DNA of 64,000 nucleotides from Pseudomonadales bacterium (GTDB lineage: Bacteria; Pseudomonadota; Gammaproteobacteria; Pseudomonadales; Pseudohongiellaceae): contig JACKOH010000002.1 of the NCBI GenBank assembly GCA_024234395.1, positions 1,798,001 to 1,862,000 on the forward strand, given 5' to 3'. The position numbers and the translations under genes were made by a program. Below the pieces are notes generated by a model. The model had not been told where the DNA came from. It saw nothing but the letters and a program-made list of their open reading frames with translations, and made no database searches. Shown here piece after piece: positions 18,901-28,170 of this stretch. Within the stretch, counting starts at the first letter, position 1, and each line of letters opens with the position of its first letter.

Positions 18901-18920
18901 GGTGCCGGTGGACCGGCACC
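18901..18920. repeat. Perfect hairpin between convergent genes
   Basis: GGTGCCGGT-GG-ACCGGCACC, a 9-bp perfect stem, lies between the 17371 gene and the convergent pseudogene at 18941. It has no flanking T-run. It is possibly a shared transcription stop or an mRNA 3' stem. Confidence 0.4.
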
Positions 18921-18940
18921 GCTGCTATCTGGAGTGAAGT

Positions 18941-19732
18941 TTACTTCTGTTTTGCCACCTGGCGCTGATGCTGACCTTTCTCGCGGCCACTGATCTGGCC
19001 ATCGGCCCGTAGCACGTTACTGACATGGGCAGCACAGCTGACATACTCGCCGTGATTCCGGGTTTGTTCAGAGCATTGTTGATAGGGGTCGATGTCGCCG
19101 GCATCTTCCGCTTCCGGTGCACCTCCGGCATCGATCAGGCTGATCGTACCACTGGCAACAACCATCCCTGTGAGATTGCCACCGGTAGCATCGGACGCCA
19201 GGGAAACGAATTGCACAACGGCGCTGTCATAATCGCCCTGCGCGGGAGGCTCCGGCACCGTATCGAGCCCGTCGAACAGAGTGCCGGCCTGTGACGTAAA
19301 GATAATCCTCGCCTGTCCCCCGAGAATACTGTTTTCAGTACTCAACAGGCTGCTGGCTTCTTAGCGCAGCCGGTCGGTAGTGCCAGCAGATATTTCGATA
19401 AACGAGGATTGCGTCCCTGCCGAGTTTCCCTCGGCGATCATGTGATGGACTTCCAGCCCTTCGCCGTCGATGATGGTGTATTCGACGCTTTGTACAGCGC
19501 CCTGAAACATGGATTTCAGACCTGCTGTCGACATAGTCGGGTCGGGCACAGCGGCGGAATCGTAGGAGATCACGGCAGTAAAGGTGAACCCGCTGAAGTC
19601 GCCCACCATGCCGTCCTGGTAGCTGGTGATGGGACCTGCGACGATAAAGGAATCCTGAGCGTGAACATACCCGGCGATGGGCGAAAGCAGCGCGATGCCA
19701 AGCGCGAGCCTGGCGTAATGACCAGTCTTCAT
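18941..19732 (-). pseudogene. Secreted protein gene interrupted by one in-frame stop codon
   Basis: One reading frame runs from ATG 19732 (signal peptide LALGIALLSPIAGYVHAQ) to a TAA at 18941, broken only by a TAA at 19361-19363. The first part (123 residues) is a beta-rich secreted domain (GFTFTAVISYDSAAVPDP). The second continues in the same frame (EASSLLSTENSILGGQARIIF, then VVASGTISLID) and ends in a CSEQTRNHGEYVSCAAHVSNVL region followed by a G-x-I-S-G-R-E-K-G tail. The TAA sits between R and E codons, so a single base change would restore a 263-residue protein. The second half has only a TTG as an alternative start. It is probably a recent pseudogene or a sequence error. Confidence 0.62.
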
Positions 19733-20239
19733 GACGTTTACCTCCCTGTGTTTACGGGTATCCGGGACTCTCCAGAGCCCGGCGTCACACCTGCACTGGT
19801 GTGGGATCTACCCGGTCAGTCACGACGTTAACCCTGTTGCCCGGGTCATGGATATCCAATTCCGGTCAAACTGCGGCCCGGATCACAATAAAAATTGTAC
19901 AGGCGGGTACCGGAGTTTTGGCGGCACCGAATGCGAAGGGAGCAGTTGGTCCGTCAGCGAGGTCGCAATTGATGATCCTGACTGCAACACGGCAGCCAAA
20001 CCAACAAATCAGCCGATTTCAATGTTACAACGCCTTGAATTATGGCAATATTCCACGTTGGGCCGCGGAAGTCGCCCTGGTATCGCCAGATCACTGGAAA
20101 ACTGTGCCGGAAGGGGGCCGGCTACCGTGTAGAAGCCCGCCCGGCGGGTTCCGCAGTTTGTCAGGGTTTATAATGGCAAGAGAATTGACTGAATACCGGT
20201 TTCCGGGCCGGTTGCTATCCAAGGGGAAGTTTGACCTAA
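19733..20239. other. Intergenic region upstream of the Yej-like operon
   Basis: About 500 bases. The frames here (19731-20132, 19801-20247) lack a Shine-Dalgarno and protein-like composition, and the second runs into the permease start. It probably holds the promoter for the transporter operon, but I could not define one. Confidence 0.45.
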
Positions 20240-21262
20240 ATGCGTGATTATTTCATCCGGCGTCTGTTGTTGATTCCCCCGACCCTGCTGGGCATTACCG
20301 TCATTGTCTTTATTATCACCCGGCTGGTTCCCGGCGGCCCGATCGAACGCGCCATCATGGAAGTTCAGCAACTGAACACCCAGACCGGCAGTGCGGCACG
20401 CAGCGCTGGGCAGGACATGGCCTTGTCTGAAAGCCAGTTGGATCAGCTTCGCGAATATTACGGTTTCGACAAACCCGTCCTGCAGAGTTATGTGGAATGG
20501 GTCGGTAAGGTGTCGACCGGCGACCTGGGTTCTTCCTACCGTTACAACGAGCCGGTCTGGAACGTCATCAAGGAACGCTTTCCCGTCTCGCTCTATTATG
20601 GCCTGGTGACGCTGGTTATTACCTATCTGGTGTGCATCCCGCTTGGGGTGCTGAAGGCGGTGAAGCATCGCACCGCCGTGGATAACTTTACCTCGATCCT
20701 GATTTTCATCGGCTACGCGATCCCCGGTTATGCACTGGGTTCGCTGCTGCTGCTGTATTTTTCAGTGCGGCTGGAGTGGTTTCCCATGGGGGGGTTCACC
20801 AGCTTCCGCTTTGACGATCTCAGCCTGTGGGGCAAGGTGATGGACCTGATCAACCATTCGGTGCTGCCGTTGATCTGTTACCTGGTGGGCAGCTTCGCGC
20901 TGGTAACCCTGTTGTTGAAGAACCACCTGATGGACAATCTGGCGGCCGACTACATGCGCACTGCCGTGGCCAAAGGGGTGTCGTTCAAGACGGCGGTGGT
21001 CAAACATGCCATGCGTAATTCGCTGATTCCGATCGCCACCACCTTCGGTCAGAACATCGTGCTGCTGGTCTCCGGCTCGTTCCTGATAGAAAGTATTTTC
21101 GATATCAACGGATTCGGCCTGCTGGGGCTGACTGCCATCCTCGACCGGGATTATCCGGTCGTGATGGGCGTCGTGCTGCTGGCCAGCATCCTGCTGCTGA
21201 TCGGCAATATTATCTCCGACATCCTGGTCGCTCTGGTGGACCCCCGGGTGCGATTCAACTAG
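20240..21262 (+). CDS. yejB: Peptide ABC transporter permease, YejB-like
   Basis: A 340-residue permease. It starts MRDYFIRRLLLIPPTLLGIT with AGGGGAAG upstream. The family-typical long periplasmic loop (LSESQLDQLREYYGFDKPVL, SYVEWVGKVSTGDLGSSYRY) precedes the helical core. The EAA coupling loop is YMRTAVAKGVSFKTAVVKHAMRNSLIPIA. Its loop length and sequence fit YejB better than OppB. YejABEF takes up peptides, including microcin C in E. coli; the natural substrate here is unknown. It is first of a five-gene operon and lies 6 bases before the next gene. Confidence 0.9.
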   Translation: MRDYFIRRLLLIPPTLLGITVIVFIITRLVPGGPIERAIMEVQQLNTQTGSAARSAGQDMALSESQLDQLREYYGFDKPVLQSYVEWVGKVSTGDLGSSYRYNEPVWNVIKERFPVSLYYGLVTLVITYLVCIPLGVLKAVKHRTAVDNFTSILIFIGYAIPGYALGSLLLLYFSVRLEWFPMGGFTSFRFDDLSLWGKVMDLINHSVLPLICYLVGSFALVTLLLKNHLMDNLAADYMRTAVAKGVSFKTAVVKHAMRNSLIPIATTFGQNIVLLVSGSFLIESIFDINGFGLLGLTAILDRDYPVVMGVVLLASILLLIGNIISDILVALVDPRVRFN

Positions 21263-21268
21263 CCGCGA

Positions 21269-22345
21269 ATGACTATGAATTTACGCCTGAATCCACAAAC
21301 GATTAAAAAACTGCGTCGCTTCCGGCAGATCAAGCGAGGTTATTTCAGCTTTCTGGTGCTGGCTCTGTTTCTGGTGTTGTGTCTGTTCGGTGAACTGCTG
21401 GTCAACGACCGGGCGATCGCCGTCAAATATGAAGGCGAAATGTATTTTCCCACTTACGGCGCCTTTCACCCGGGGACCGATTTCGGCCTCAACTACCAGT
21501 ACGAGGTGAATTACCGGGATCTGAAGGTGTTGTTCGAGCAGCAGGGCGGAGACAACTGGGTAATGATGCCCCCGGTTCCCTACAGTCCCTTCGAAAACGA
21601 TTCCGCGTCCGGAGTGTTCCGGCCCGAGGCACCGAATTTCGATGCCAGGCATTTTCTCGGCACCGACAGCACCAGCCGGGATATTCTGGCGCGACTCTTT
21701 TACGGCACCCGCACGGCGTTGATCTTTTCACTGGGCTTCATGATCTGTGTCTACATCATCGGCGTCGCGATAGGCTGTGCCATGGGATTCTTCGGCGGCT
21801 GGTTCGACATCCTCTGCCAACGGCTGATCGAGATCTGGAGTAATATCCCCTTTTTATACATGGTTATTATCGTGTTTTCGGTGATTCCGGCCGCCTACAG
21901 CATCCCCATACGGATCGCCATTCTGCTGATTGTTATGGTGTTGTTTTCCTGGACCTCCATGACGTACTACATGCGCACCGAAACTTACAAGGAAAAAGTC
22001 CGGGATTACGTGGCTGCGTCACGGGTTATGGGGGCTTCCAACAGTCGTATTATCTTCCGCCATATCCTGCCCAATGTGCTGGCGACCCTGGTGACTTTCA
22101 TGCCGTTCACCATCGTGTCGGCAGTCACTGCCATCACGGCGCTGGATTTCCTGGGATTCGGCCTGCCACCGCCCACCCCGAGTCTGGGAGAACTGCTTAA
22201 ACAGGGGACCGCCAACCTGCGCACTGCGCCCTGGATCGTCACGTCAGCCTTTACCACGCTTGTTATACTGTTGACCATCGTCACCTTTATCGGTGAGGCA
22301 ATCCGGGAAGCATTCGATCCCAAGAAGTACACCGTATACAGGTAA
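21269..22345 (+). CDS. yejE: Peptide ABC transporter permease, YejE-like
   Basis: A 358-residue permease. After helix 1 the periplasmic segment has the YejE hallmarks: NDRAIAVKYEGEMYFPTY, TDFG, the tyrosine-rich NYRDLKVLF and the MMPPVPYSPFEND region, followed by HFLGTDSTSRDILARLFYGTR. The EAA loop is DYVAASRVMGASNSRIIFRHILPNVL. It pairs with YejB to form the channel. It lies directly before the binding-protein gene. Confidence 0.92.
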   Translation: MTMNLRLNPQTIKKLRRFRQIKRGYFSFLVLALFLVLCLFGELLVNDRAIAVKYEGEMYFPTYGAFHPGTDFGLNYQYEVNYRDLKVLFEQQGGDNWVMMPPVPYSPFENDSASGVFRPEAPNFDARHFLGTDSTSRDILARLFYGTRTALIFSLGFMICVYIIGVAIGCAMGFFGGWFDILCQRLIEIWSNIPFLYMVIIVFSVIPAAYSIPIRIAILLIVMVLFSWTSMTYYMRTETYKEKVRDYVAASRVMGASNSRIIFRHILPNVLATLVTFMPFTIVSAVTAITALDFLGFGLPPPTPSLGELLKQGTANLRTAPWIVTSAFTTLVILLTIVTFIGEAIREAFDPKKYTVYR

Positions 22346-22378
22346 ATGAATTTTACATATCAGATAGAGGTATTTCCT

Positions 22379-24343
22379 ATGAACCAACTAGTCAGCCGGT
22401 TGATTGCATTGCTTGTGATGGCACTTCTGGTGGCTTGCGGTGACTCCACTGAGACAGACAGTGCGACTACCGCGGGTGGCTCCGAAAGGGATATCAGTTC
22501 AGAAGTCGAAGCCTATTACGCGGAACACGCCGATTTTTTCCGCTTCAAGACGCCTGCCGATATTCCAGCGGACCTGGTCTGGGAGGACGGCAGCGAGCTG
22601 CCGGACATCGGCTCGCCGGATGCCAGGAAGGGCGGTACTTTCTACGGCGCCATCTCGGACTTCCCCCGCACACTGCGCACGGTGGGACCTGACTCCAACG
22701 GTGCCTTTCGCAACTACATCCTGGATGACGTAGCCGTGCAGCTGGCCCATCGCCATCCGGAAGAGTATTCCTATTATCCCGGCATTGCCACCGCGTGGGC
22801 AGTGGACGAGGGAAACCACACTGTCTATATCAAGATGGATCCCGATGCGCGCTGGTCGGATGGTGTGCCTGTCACTGCCGACGATATGCTGTTTCTCTAC
22901 TTTTTTAACCAGTCGTCCTATATCGTGGCGCCCTGGTACAACAATTTTTATTCAGTCAATTACGACAACATCACCAAGTACGACGACCACACCATTTCCA
23001 TCACCACCGCAGGGCCGCGCCCGGACCTGTTGTCCTATGCTCTTGAACACACCCCGGCACCACGGCATTTTTACAAGGAGCTGGGAGACGATTTCGTGGA
23101 ACGTTACCAGTGGCGTTTCGTACCCACAACCGGTGCCTATGTCGTTCACGACGAGGATGTTGACAAGGGTCGTTCCATCACCTTGACCCGCAACGACGAC
23201 TGGTGGGCAAAGGACAAGAAATTCTGGCGTAACCGGTACAACATGGATCGGATTCGCCTTTCGGTAATACGTGATACTCCGAAAATCTTCGAATCCTTCA
23301 AGCGCGGCGATCTCGACACCTTCGGCCTGAACCTGGCCGAATACTGGTATGAAAAACTGCCGGATACCGATCCTGACGTCCAGAACGGCTACATTTACAA
23401 GACGGTGTTCTACAATCAGTGGCCGCGACCCACTTATGGCTTGTGGATCAATACCGACCGGCCGCTGCTCAATGACCTGAATATCCGGATAGGCATCAAT
23501 TATGCGACCAACTGGGATCTGGTGATCGAACGCTTTTTCCGTGGCGACTACGAACGCCTGAATACTGCCAACGATGGCTATGGCCGTTACACCAATCCCA
23601 ATATCAAGGCGCGGCCGTTCGATATCGACAAAGCCCAGGAATATTTTGCCAAGGCCGGATTTACCCGGCGCGGTCCGGATGGGGTGCTGGTCAATGACCA
23701 GGGCCAGCGTCTCGCCTTCACCATCACCACCGGCTATGAATCTCTGCAGGATGTACTCACCATCCTTAAAGAGGAAGCACTCAAGGCCGGCCTGGAATTC
23801 CGTATCGAAGTGCTGGACCAGACTGCCAGTTTCAAAAAGGTGCAGGAGAAGCAGCACGACATCGGCTTCACCGCATTCGGCAGTTTCCTGGAAGAGTATC
23901 CCCGCTTCTGGGAATACCTGCATTCCGATAATGCTTACGACCAGGCGTTCCTTCCCGATGGCAGCGTCAACCCTGACCGCAAGCTCAAGGCCCAGACCAA
24001 TAACCTGTTGTCGGTGGCAGACCCGGAGATCGACAGGTTGATCGAACAGTACGATACCTCCACCAACGCCGATGAAAAAATGGAACTGGCGCACCGGCTG
24101 GAACAGTTGCATTTTGAAAATGCTTCGTTTGTCCCGGGCTTCAAGCAACCGTTCTACCGGGTCGGTTACTGGCGCTGGGTGCGCTGGCCTGAAGGGTTCA
24201 GTTACAAATACACCGATTCCGCGACCGGTCTTTATATCCACTGGATCGATGAGGAAATCCGCGAGGAGACACTCGCTGCCCGCAGGGCAGGTCGAAGTTT
24301 TCCTCCCCATATCGAGGTGTACGATCAGTACCGCGCTCAGTAG
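22379..24343 (+). CDS. yejA: Peptide-binding lipoprotein, YejA-like
   Basis: A 654-residue solute-binding protein. The frame is open back to 22346, but ATG 22379 follows an AGAGG and gives a clean lipoprotein signal with lipobox LLVAC. Family-5 features are the DARWSDGVPVTADDMLFLYFF stretch near residue 160 and the YejA-type aromatic-rich core (YWRWVRWPEGFSYKYTD near the C-terminus). It should be anchored to the membrane on the periplasmic side and feed YejB/YejE. In E. coli yejA is first in its operon; here it lies between the permeases and the ATPases. Confidence 0.9.
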   Translation: MNQLVSRLIALLVMALLVACGDSTETDSATTAGGSERDISSEVEAYYAEHADFFRFKTPADIPADLVWEDGSELPDIGSPDARKGGTFYGAISDFPRTLRTVGPDSNGAFRNYILDDVAVQLAHRHPEEYSYYPGIATAWAVDEGNHTVYIKMDPDARWSDGVPVTADDMLFLYFFNQSSYIVAPWYNNFYSVNYDNITKYDDHTISITTAGPRPDLLSYALEHTPAPRHFYKELGDDFVERYQWRFVPTTGAYVVHDEDVDKGRSITLTRNDDWWAKDKKFWRNRYNMDRIRLSVIRDTPKIFESFKRGDLDTFGLNLAEYWYEKLPDTDPDVQNGYIYKTVFYNQWPRPTYGLWINTDRPLLNDLNIRIGINYATNWDLVIERFFRGDYERLNTANDGYGRYTNPNIKARPFDIDKAQEYFAKAGFTRRGPDGVLVNDQGQRLAFTITTGYESLQDVLTILKEEALKAGLEFRIEVLDQTASFKKVQEKQHDIGFTAFGSFLEEYPRFWEYLHSDNAYDQAFLPDGSVNPDRKLKAQTNNLLSVADPEIDRLIEQYDTSTNADEKMELAHRLEQLHFENASFVPGFKQPFYRVGYWRWVRWPEGFSYKYTDSATGLYIHWIDEEIREETLAARRAGRSFPPHIEVYDQYRAQ

Positions 24344-24348
24344 TCGCC

Positions 24349-25341
24349 ATGGAAGCCACGCTTTTACGAGTCAGTAATCTGATCACCGAGTTTGACACCG
24401 ACGAGGGTCGGGTTCGGGCGGTTGACGATGTCAGTTTCACTATCGATGCCGGGGAGACTCTCGGTATCGTCGGTGAGTCGGGCTGCGGTAAAAGTGTGAC
24501 CGCGCTTTCCATCATGCGCCTGTTACCACAGCCTATGGGCCATATCATGGGTGGAGAAGTCGTGTTGAACGGCGAGGACCTGACCCGGGCCAATGCGGCG
24601 CGCATGGAACAGATTCGCGGTGGTAATATCGGCATGGTATTTCAGGAGCCGATGACGGCACTGAATCCGGTTCACACGATCGGCAGGCAGTTGACCGAAG
24701 TGCTGTACCTGCACAAGAAAACTACCAAGCAGGCCGCCCTGCGCGAAGCCATGGAAATGCTGGACCGCGTCGGCATTCCCTCACCCGACCTGCGTATGTG
24801 GGAATATCCTCACCAGTTGTCGGGCGGCATGCGTCAACGGGTGGTGATTGCCATGGCACTGGCCTGCCGGCCCAGCCTGCTGATTGCCGACGAGCCCACC
24901 ACGGCGCTGGACGTGACGATTCAGGCGCAGATTCTGGAGCTGATCAAGGAACTGCAGTTTCAGATGGGTATGGCTGTTATCCTGATTACTCACGATCTCG
25001 GCGTGATTGCGGAAACTTCCAACTCAGTGGTGGTCATGTATGCCGGGCGCGTAGCCGAGCAGGGCACCGTCTACGATATTTTCGAGCGGCCCCGGCACCC
25101 TTATACGCAGGGGCTGCTCGCGTCAATCCCGCGGCTGGAAACGGAACCCAAATCGAAATTACCGATAATTCCGGGTATGGTGCCTGGCCTGATGGACCTG
25201 CCGCCAGGCTGTCGTTTCGAGAACCGCTGCCCCTACCGTATCGATGCCTGCTCGAAGCGACCGCCTCGTCTGGAAAAAATGAAAGGTCTGCACGGTGTCA
25301 GCTGTATCCGCTGGCGGGAAATACTAATCGGGAATGCATAG
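24349..25341 (+). CDS. Peptide ABC transporter ATP-binding protein (first ATPase of Yej-like system)
   Basis: A 330-residue ABC ATPase with Walker A GESGCGKS, Q-loop MVFQEPMTALNP, signature LSGGMRQRVVIAMAL, Walker B LLIADEPTTALDVT, and switch LITHDLGV. The C-terminal oligopeptide domain has PPGCRFENRCPYRIDAC. It corresponds to the N-terminal half of the tandem ATPase YejF of enterobacteria. It starts 6 bases after yejA and overlaps the next gene by 8 bases. Confidence 0.92.
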   Translation: MEATLLRVSNLITEFDTDEGRVRAVDDVSFTIDAGETLGIVGESGCGKSVTALSIMRLLPQPMGHIMGGEVVLNGEDLTRANAARMEQIRGGNIGMVFQEPMTALNPVHTIGRQLTEVLYLHKKTTKQAALREAMEMLDRVGIPSPDLRMWEYPHQLSGGMRQRVVIAMALACRPSLLIADEPTTALDVTIQAQILELIKELQFQMGMAVILITHDLGVIAETSNSVVVMYAGRVAEQGTVYDIFERPRHPYTQGLLASIPRLETEPKSKLPIIPGMVPGLMDLPPGCRFENRCPYRIDACSKRPPRLEKMKGLHGVSCIRWREILIGNA

Positions 25342-26347
25342 CCACATGGGCCAAACGGAAGGAAACGCCTCTCCATTACTGGAGGTTCGCGATCTGAGAA
25401 TGCACTTTCCGGTCAAGGAAGGCATATTTCTGCGCACCGGCAAATACAATAAGGCGGTGGATGGTGTCAGCCTCCACATTGCTCCGGGAGAGACGCTGGG
25501 GCTGGTCGGCGAATCCGGTTGTGGCAAATCCACGTTGGGGCGCTGTGTCACCCGTCTGTACAATCCTACAGGTGGGCAGATCCTATTCGATGGCCACGAT
25601 ATCACGCACCTGAAAGGGCGTGAGCTGAAGCCGCTGCGCCAGGATATCCAGATGATCTTTCAAGATCCCATGGAGTCGCTGAATTCCCGCCACACGGTGG
25701 GCGACATTCTGTCCGAGCCGTTTATTATTCATAAAATCGGTAATCGCAAGGCACGTCAGAAGCGGGTTCTGGAACTGCTGGAGATCGTCGGCCTGCCGGC
25801 CCGTTCGGCAACCCGGTATCCGTTTGAATTTTCCGGTGGGCAGCGGCAGCGAATCGGGATTGCAAGGGCAATCGCCCTGAACCCGAAACTGATTATCTGC
25901 GATGAACCGGTTTCAGCGCTCGATGTTTCGATCCAGAGCCAGATCATGAATCTGCTGATTGACCTCCAGAAGGAATTCAATCTTTCCTACCTGTTTATCG
26001 CCCACGACCTGGCCGTGGTAAAACATGTTTCGGATCGTATTGCCATCATGTATCTCGGAAAACTGGTGGAAGAAGGGCCAGGTCAAACTATTTATGAAAA
26101 GGCCAGGCACCCGTATACCCAGTCGCTGATCTCGGCGATCCCGATTCCCGATCCCCGTCACCATCTGCAGCGCCAGGTGCTGGTCGGTGATGTCCCGTCT
26201 CCTATCAATCCGCCGTCCGGCTGCGCCTTTCATCCGCGTTGCCCCAAGGTGATGGACGAATGCCGCAGCAATACGCCGCGTCTGCTGCCGCTGAAGGAAG
26301 CCGATGCCGAACCCGGCCAGCAGGTTTCCTGTTTTCTCTACAAGTGA
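25334..26347 (+). CDS. Peptide ABC transporter ATP-binding protein (second ATPase of Yej-like system)
   Basis: A 337-residue ABC ATPase equivalent to OppF or the C-terminal half of YejF. It has a HFPVKEGIFLRTG lead-in (typical of OppF), Walker A GESGCGKST, signature FSGGQRQRIGIARAI, Walker B LIICDEPVSALDVSIQ, and a FIAHDLAVV switch. The C-terminal domain has GCAFHPRCPKVMDEC. It begins inside the previous gene (ATG 25334), which suggests coupling, and closes the operon. Confidence 0.92.
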   Translation: MHSHMGQTEGNASPLLEVRDLRMHFPVKEGIFLRTGKYNKAVDGVSLHIAPGETLGLVGESGCGKSTLGRCVTRLYNPTGGQILFDGHDITHLKGRELKPLRQDIQMIFQDPMESLNSRHTVGDILSEPFIIHKIGNRKARQKRVLELLEIVGLPARSATRYPFEFSGGQRQRIGIARAIALNPKLIICDEPVSALDVSIQSQIMNLLIDLQKEFNLSYLFIAHDLAVVKHVSDRIAIMYLGKLVEEGPGQTIYEKARHPYTQSLISAIPIPDPRHHLQRQVLVGDVPSPINPPSGCAFHPRCPKVMDECRSNTPRLLPLKEADAEPGQQVSCFLYK

Positions 26348-26393
26348 ATTCTGAACCGGAAGGCGACCGGTGTGCCGAGCTACCCCGGCGTGA

Positions 26394-27914
26394 TCAGGAT
26401 ACGCCGCGTTCCTGCTCTATAACGATCCTGGTCAGGGTGCGGAAATCGGTCTTGCCACTGTCCATGCGCGGGAATTCGGGAACCACCACAAATTTTTTCG
26501 GCAGCGCCAGGTTTGGCAGACGGGCGGAGAGTTTCTTCAGAGTGTCCTGCTCATCGATGGCTGCTGTCACAACTGCCACGATCCGTGAACCCCGCCTCGC
26601 ATCCGGAAGCTCCACGGCACAGCATTCCACGGCCTGGGGCGTCAGTTCATTGAGAGTCTCTTCGACATTGACCAGCGACACCATCTCGCCGCCGATTTTG
26701 ACGAAGCGTTTCAGACGTCCCTGGTGCCACAGATAGCCGTCTTCATCCAGGTAGCCCAGGTCTCCGGTATCGTACCAGCCGCCTTTCAGCCGTAATGAGG
26801 TTTCTTCCGTGTCATTCAGATAACCGGCCATCACGCCATCGCCGCGAACCAGGATCTTGCCGGTTACTCCCGGCGCGCAGTCCTTGCCGGTTTCATGATC
26901 CACTATTCTGACCTCGGTGCCCGGAATCGGTTTGCCGATACTGCCGGGCCGATTGGCCTCCCTGGGGTTGGCGGAAATGACCGGCGACGTTTCGGTGGTG
27001 CCATAGCCCTCGATAATTTCGATGTTGTGTTTGTCCCGGTATCCGGCGCGCAGGGTCGCCGGGCACTTGTCGGCGCCGGACACAACCAGTTTCAGGCTGT
27101 CGAAACTGCCGGGGGTGGACTGGCGCAGATAGCCTTCCAGGAAGAACGGCGTGCCGACCACAATCTCCGGTTTCTTTTCGCGGATAATCCGGGCGATGGT
27201 TTTGAATTCCAACGGATTGGCATAGTCGATCGTGGTCATGCCCCGGGTCAGCGGGGTCCACAGGTTGACGGTCAATCCGAACACGTGGAAGTAGGGAAGC
27301 ACCGACAGCAGGCTATCGAAATCGTCCAGCTTCATCATGTCTGAAAAGGCATCGATATTGGATTCCAGGTTGCTGTGGGTCAGCTGGACCACCTTGGGAT
27401 CCTTCTCGCTGCCGCTGGTGAACAGGACCACCGCGCTGGCCTGCGGATTACGCCCGCCACAGAGCTTGCAGAGCAGGGCAGCGGGCAGGCGGCTCTTGAG
27501 AAAGGCCAGGGTCTTTTCGCCCCTGCCGAGGTTACCGAGGATATCCTCGATGAATACCATGCCCGGCAGTTGTGGACAGCCGGTTTTTTCCAGCAGTCCC
27601 CGGGTGGTTACGATGGCCTGGAAATCACACTGGCGCTGGGCATATAGACAGTTTTTCTCCGATCCGGTGGAGTAATTGATCATGACCGGAGCCAGGCCTG
27701 CCAACGTAGCACCGATGATTGCCAGGGCCCCGGCCGAAGAAGTGGGCAGCATGACGCCGATCCGGCCCTGCTCCAGCCGGCCGAAGCGGCGTGCCAGAAT
27801 CAGGGCGGCAATCAGGGCCTGGTCATAGCTGATCTCGCGATTCAGATTACAGTCGATGATCGCGGTTTTACGCCGGTAATGCCTGGCAGCCCTGATGAAC
27901 TTGTGGTGCAGCAT
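26394..27914 (-). CDS. Acyl-activating enzyme (AMP-binding), Aas C-terminal-like
   Basis: A 506-residue adenylate-forming enzyme. The P-loop-like core is VLFTSGSEKDPKVVQLTHSN near residue 165, the AMP site IEGYGTTETSPVISAN near 300, and the hinge/ribose motif GWYDTGDLGYLDEDG near 380. The C-terminal lysine is in PRMDSGKTD. The sequence resembles the acyl-ACP synthetase half of 2-acylglycerophosphoethanolamine acyltransferase/acyl-ACP synthetase (Aas), but without the acyltransferase domain. It probably activates fatty acids, for example for phospholipid repair. It has no clear operon partner; its 3' end converges on the Yej operon 47 bases away. Confidence 0.85.
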   Translation of the reverse strand: MLHHKFIRAARHYRRKTAIIDCNLNREISYDQALIAALILARRFGRLEQGRIGVMLPTSSAGALAIIGATLAGLAPVMINYSTGSEKNCLYAQRQCDFQAIVTTRGLLEKTGCPQLPGMVFIEDILGNLGRGEKTLAFLKSRLPAALLCKLCGGRNPQASAVVLFTSGSEKDPKVVQLTHSNLESNIDAFSDMMKLDDFDSLLSVLPYFHVFGLTVNLWTPLTRGMTTIDYANPLEFKTIARIIREKKPEIVVGTPFFLEGYLRQSTPGSFDSLKLVVSGADKCPATLRAGYRDKHNIEIIEGYGTTETSPVISANPREANRPGSIGKPIPGTEVRIVDHETGKDCAPGVTGKILVRGDGVMAGYLNDTEETSLRLKGGWYDTGDLGYLDEDGYLWHQGRLKRFVKIGGEMVSLVNVEETLNELTPQAVECCAVELPDARRGSRIVAVVTAAIDEQDTLKKLSARLPNLALPKKFVVVPEFPRMDSGKTDFRTLTRIVIEQERGVS

Positions 27915-28170
27915 GGCGCCATCTTAGCCCACCCTGACCGGGCAAGGGAACACTGCCTCCCGGGAAGGGGCGAGGAACTGTGTTTCCCGCGCAGGGCATA
28001 GTAACTGTGCTTTACCCCCCCGGCGGCCCGTTACGCTTGTGCTTTGTTCCGGTTCGGAAGACAATGGCTGAGACTGATTCCGGCCTGCCAGGGCCAGCCT
28101 CAGACAGGCAACGGGCTGACCCCTTTCCGCCAATCAACTTTCAACCCCCCACTGATAAAAAGGATGACGG

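Noticed and set aside
19801..20247. A 148-codon plus frame running into yejB
   Set aside because: It overlaps the yejB start out of frame, has no Shine-Dalgarno and has random-looking composition.
22952..24310. A 452-codon minus-strand frame across yejA
   Set aside because: It is a shadow of the binding-protein gene, with no start signal or recognisable motifs.
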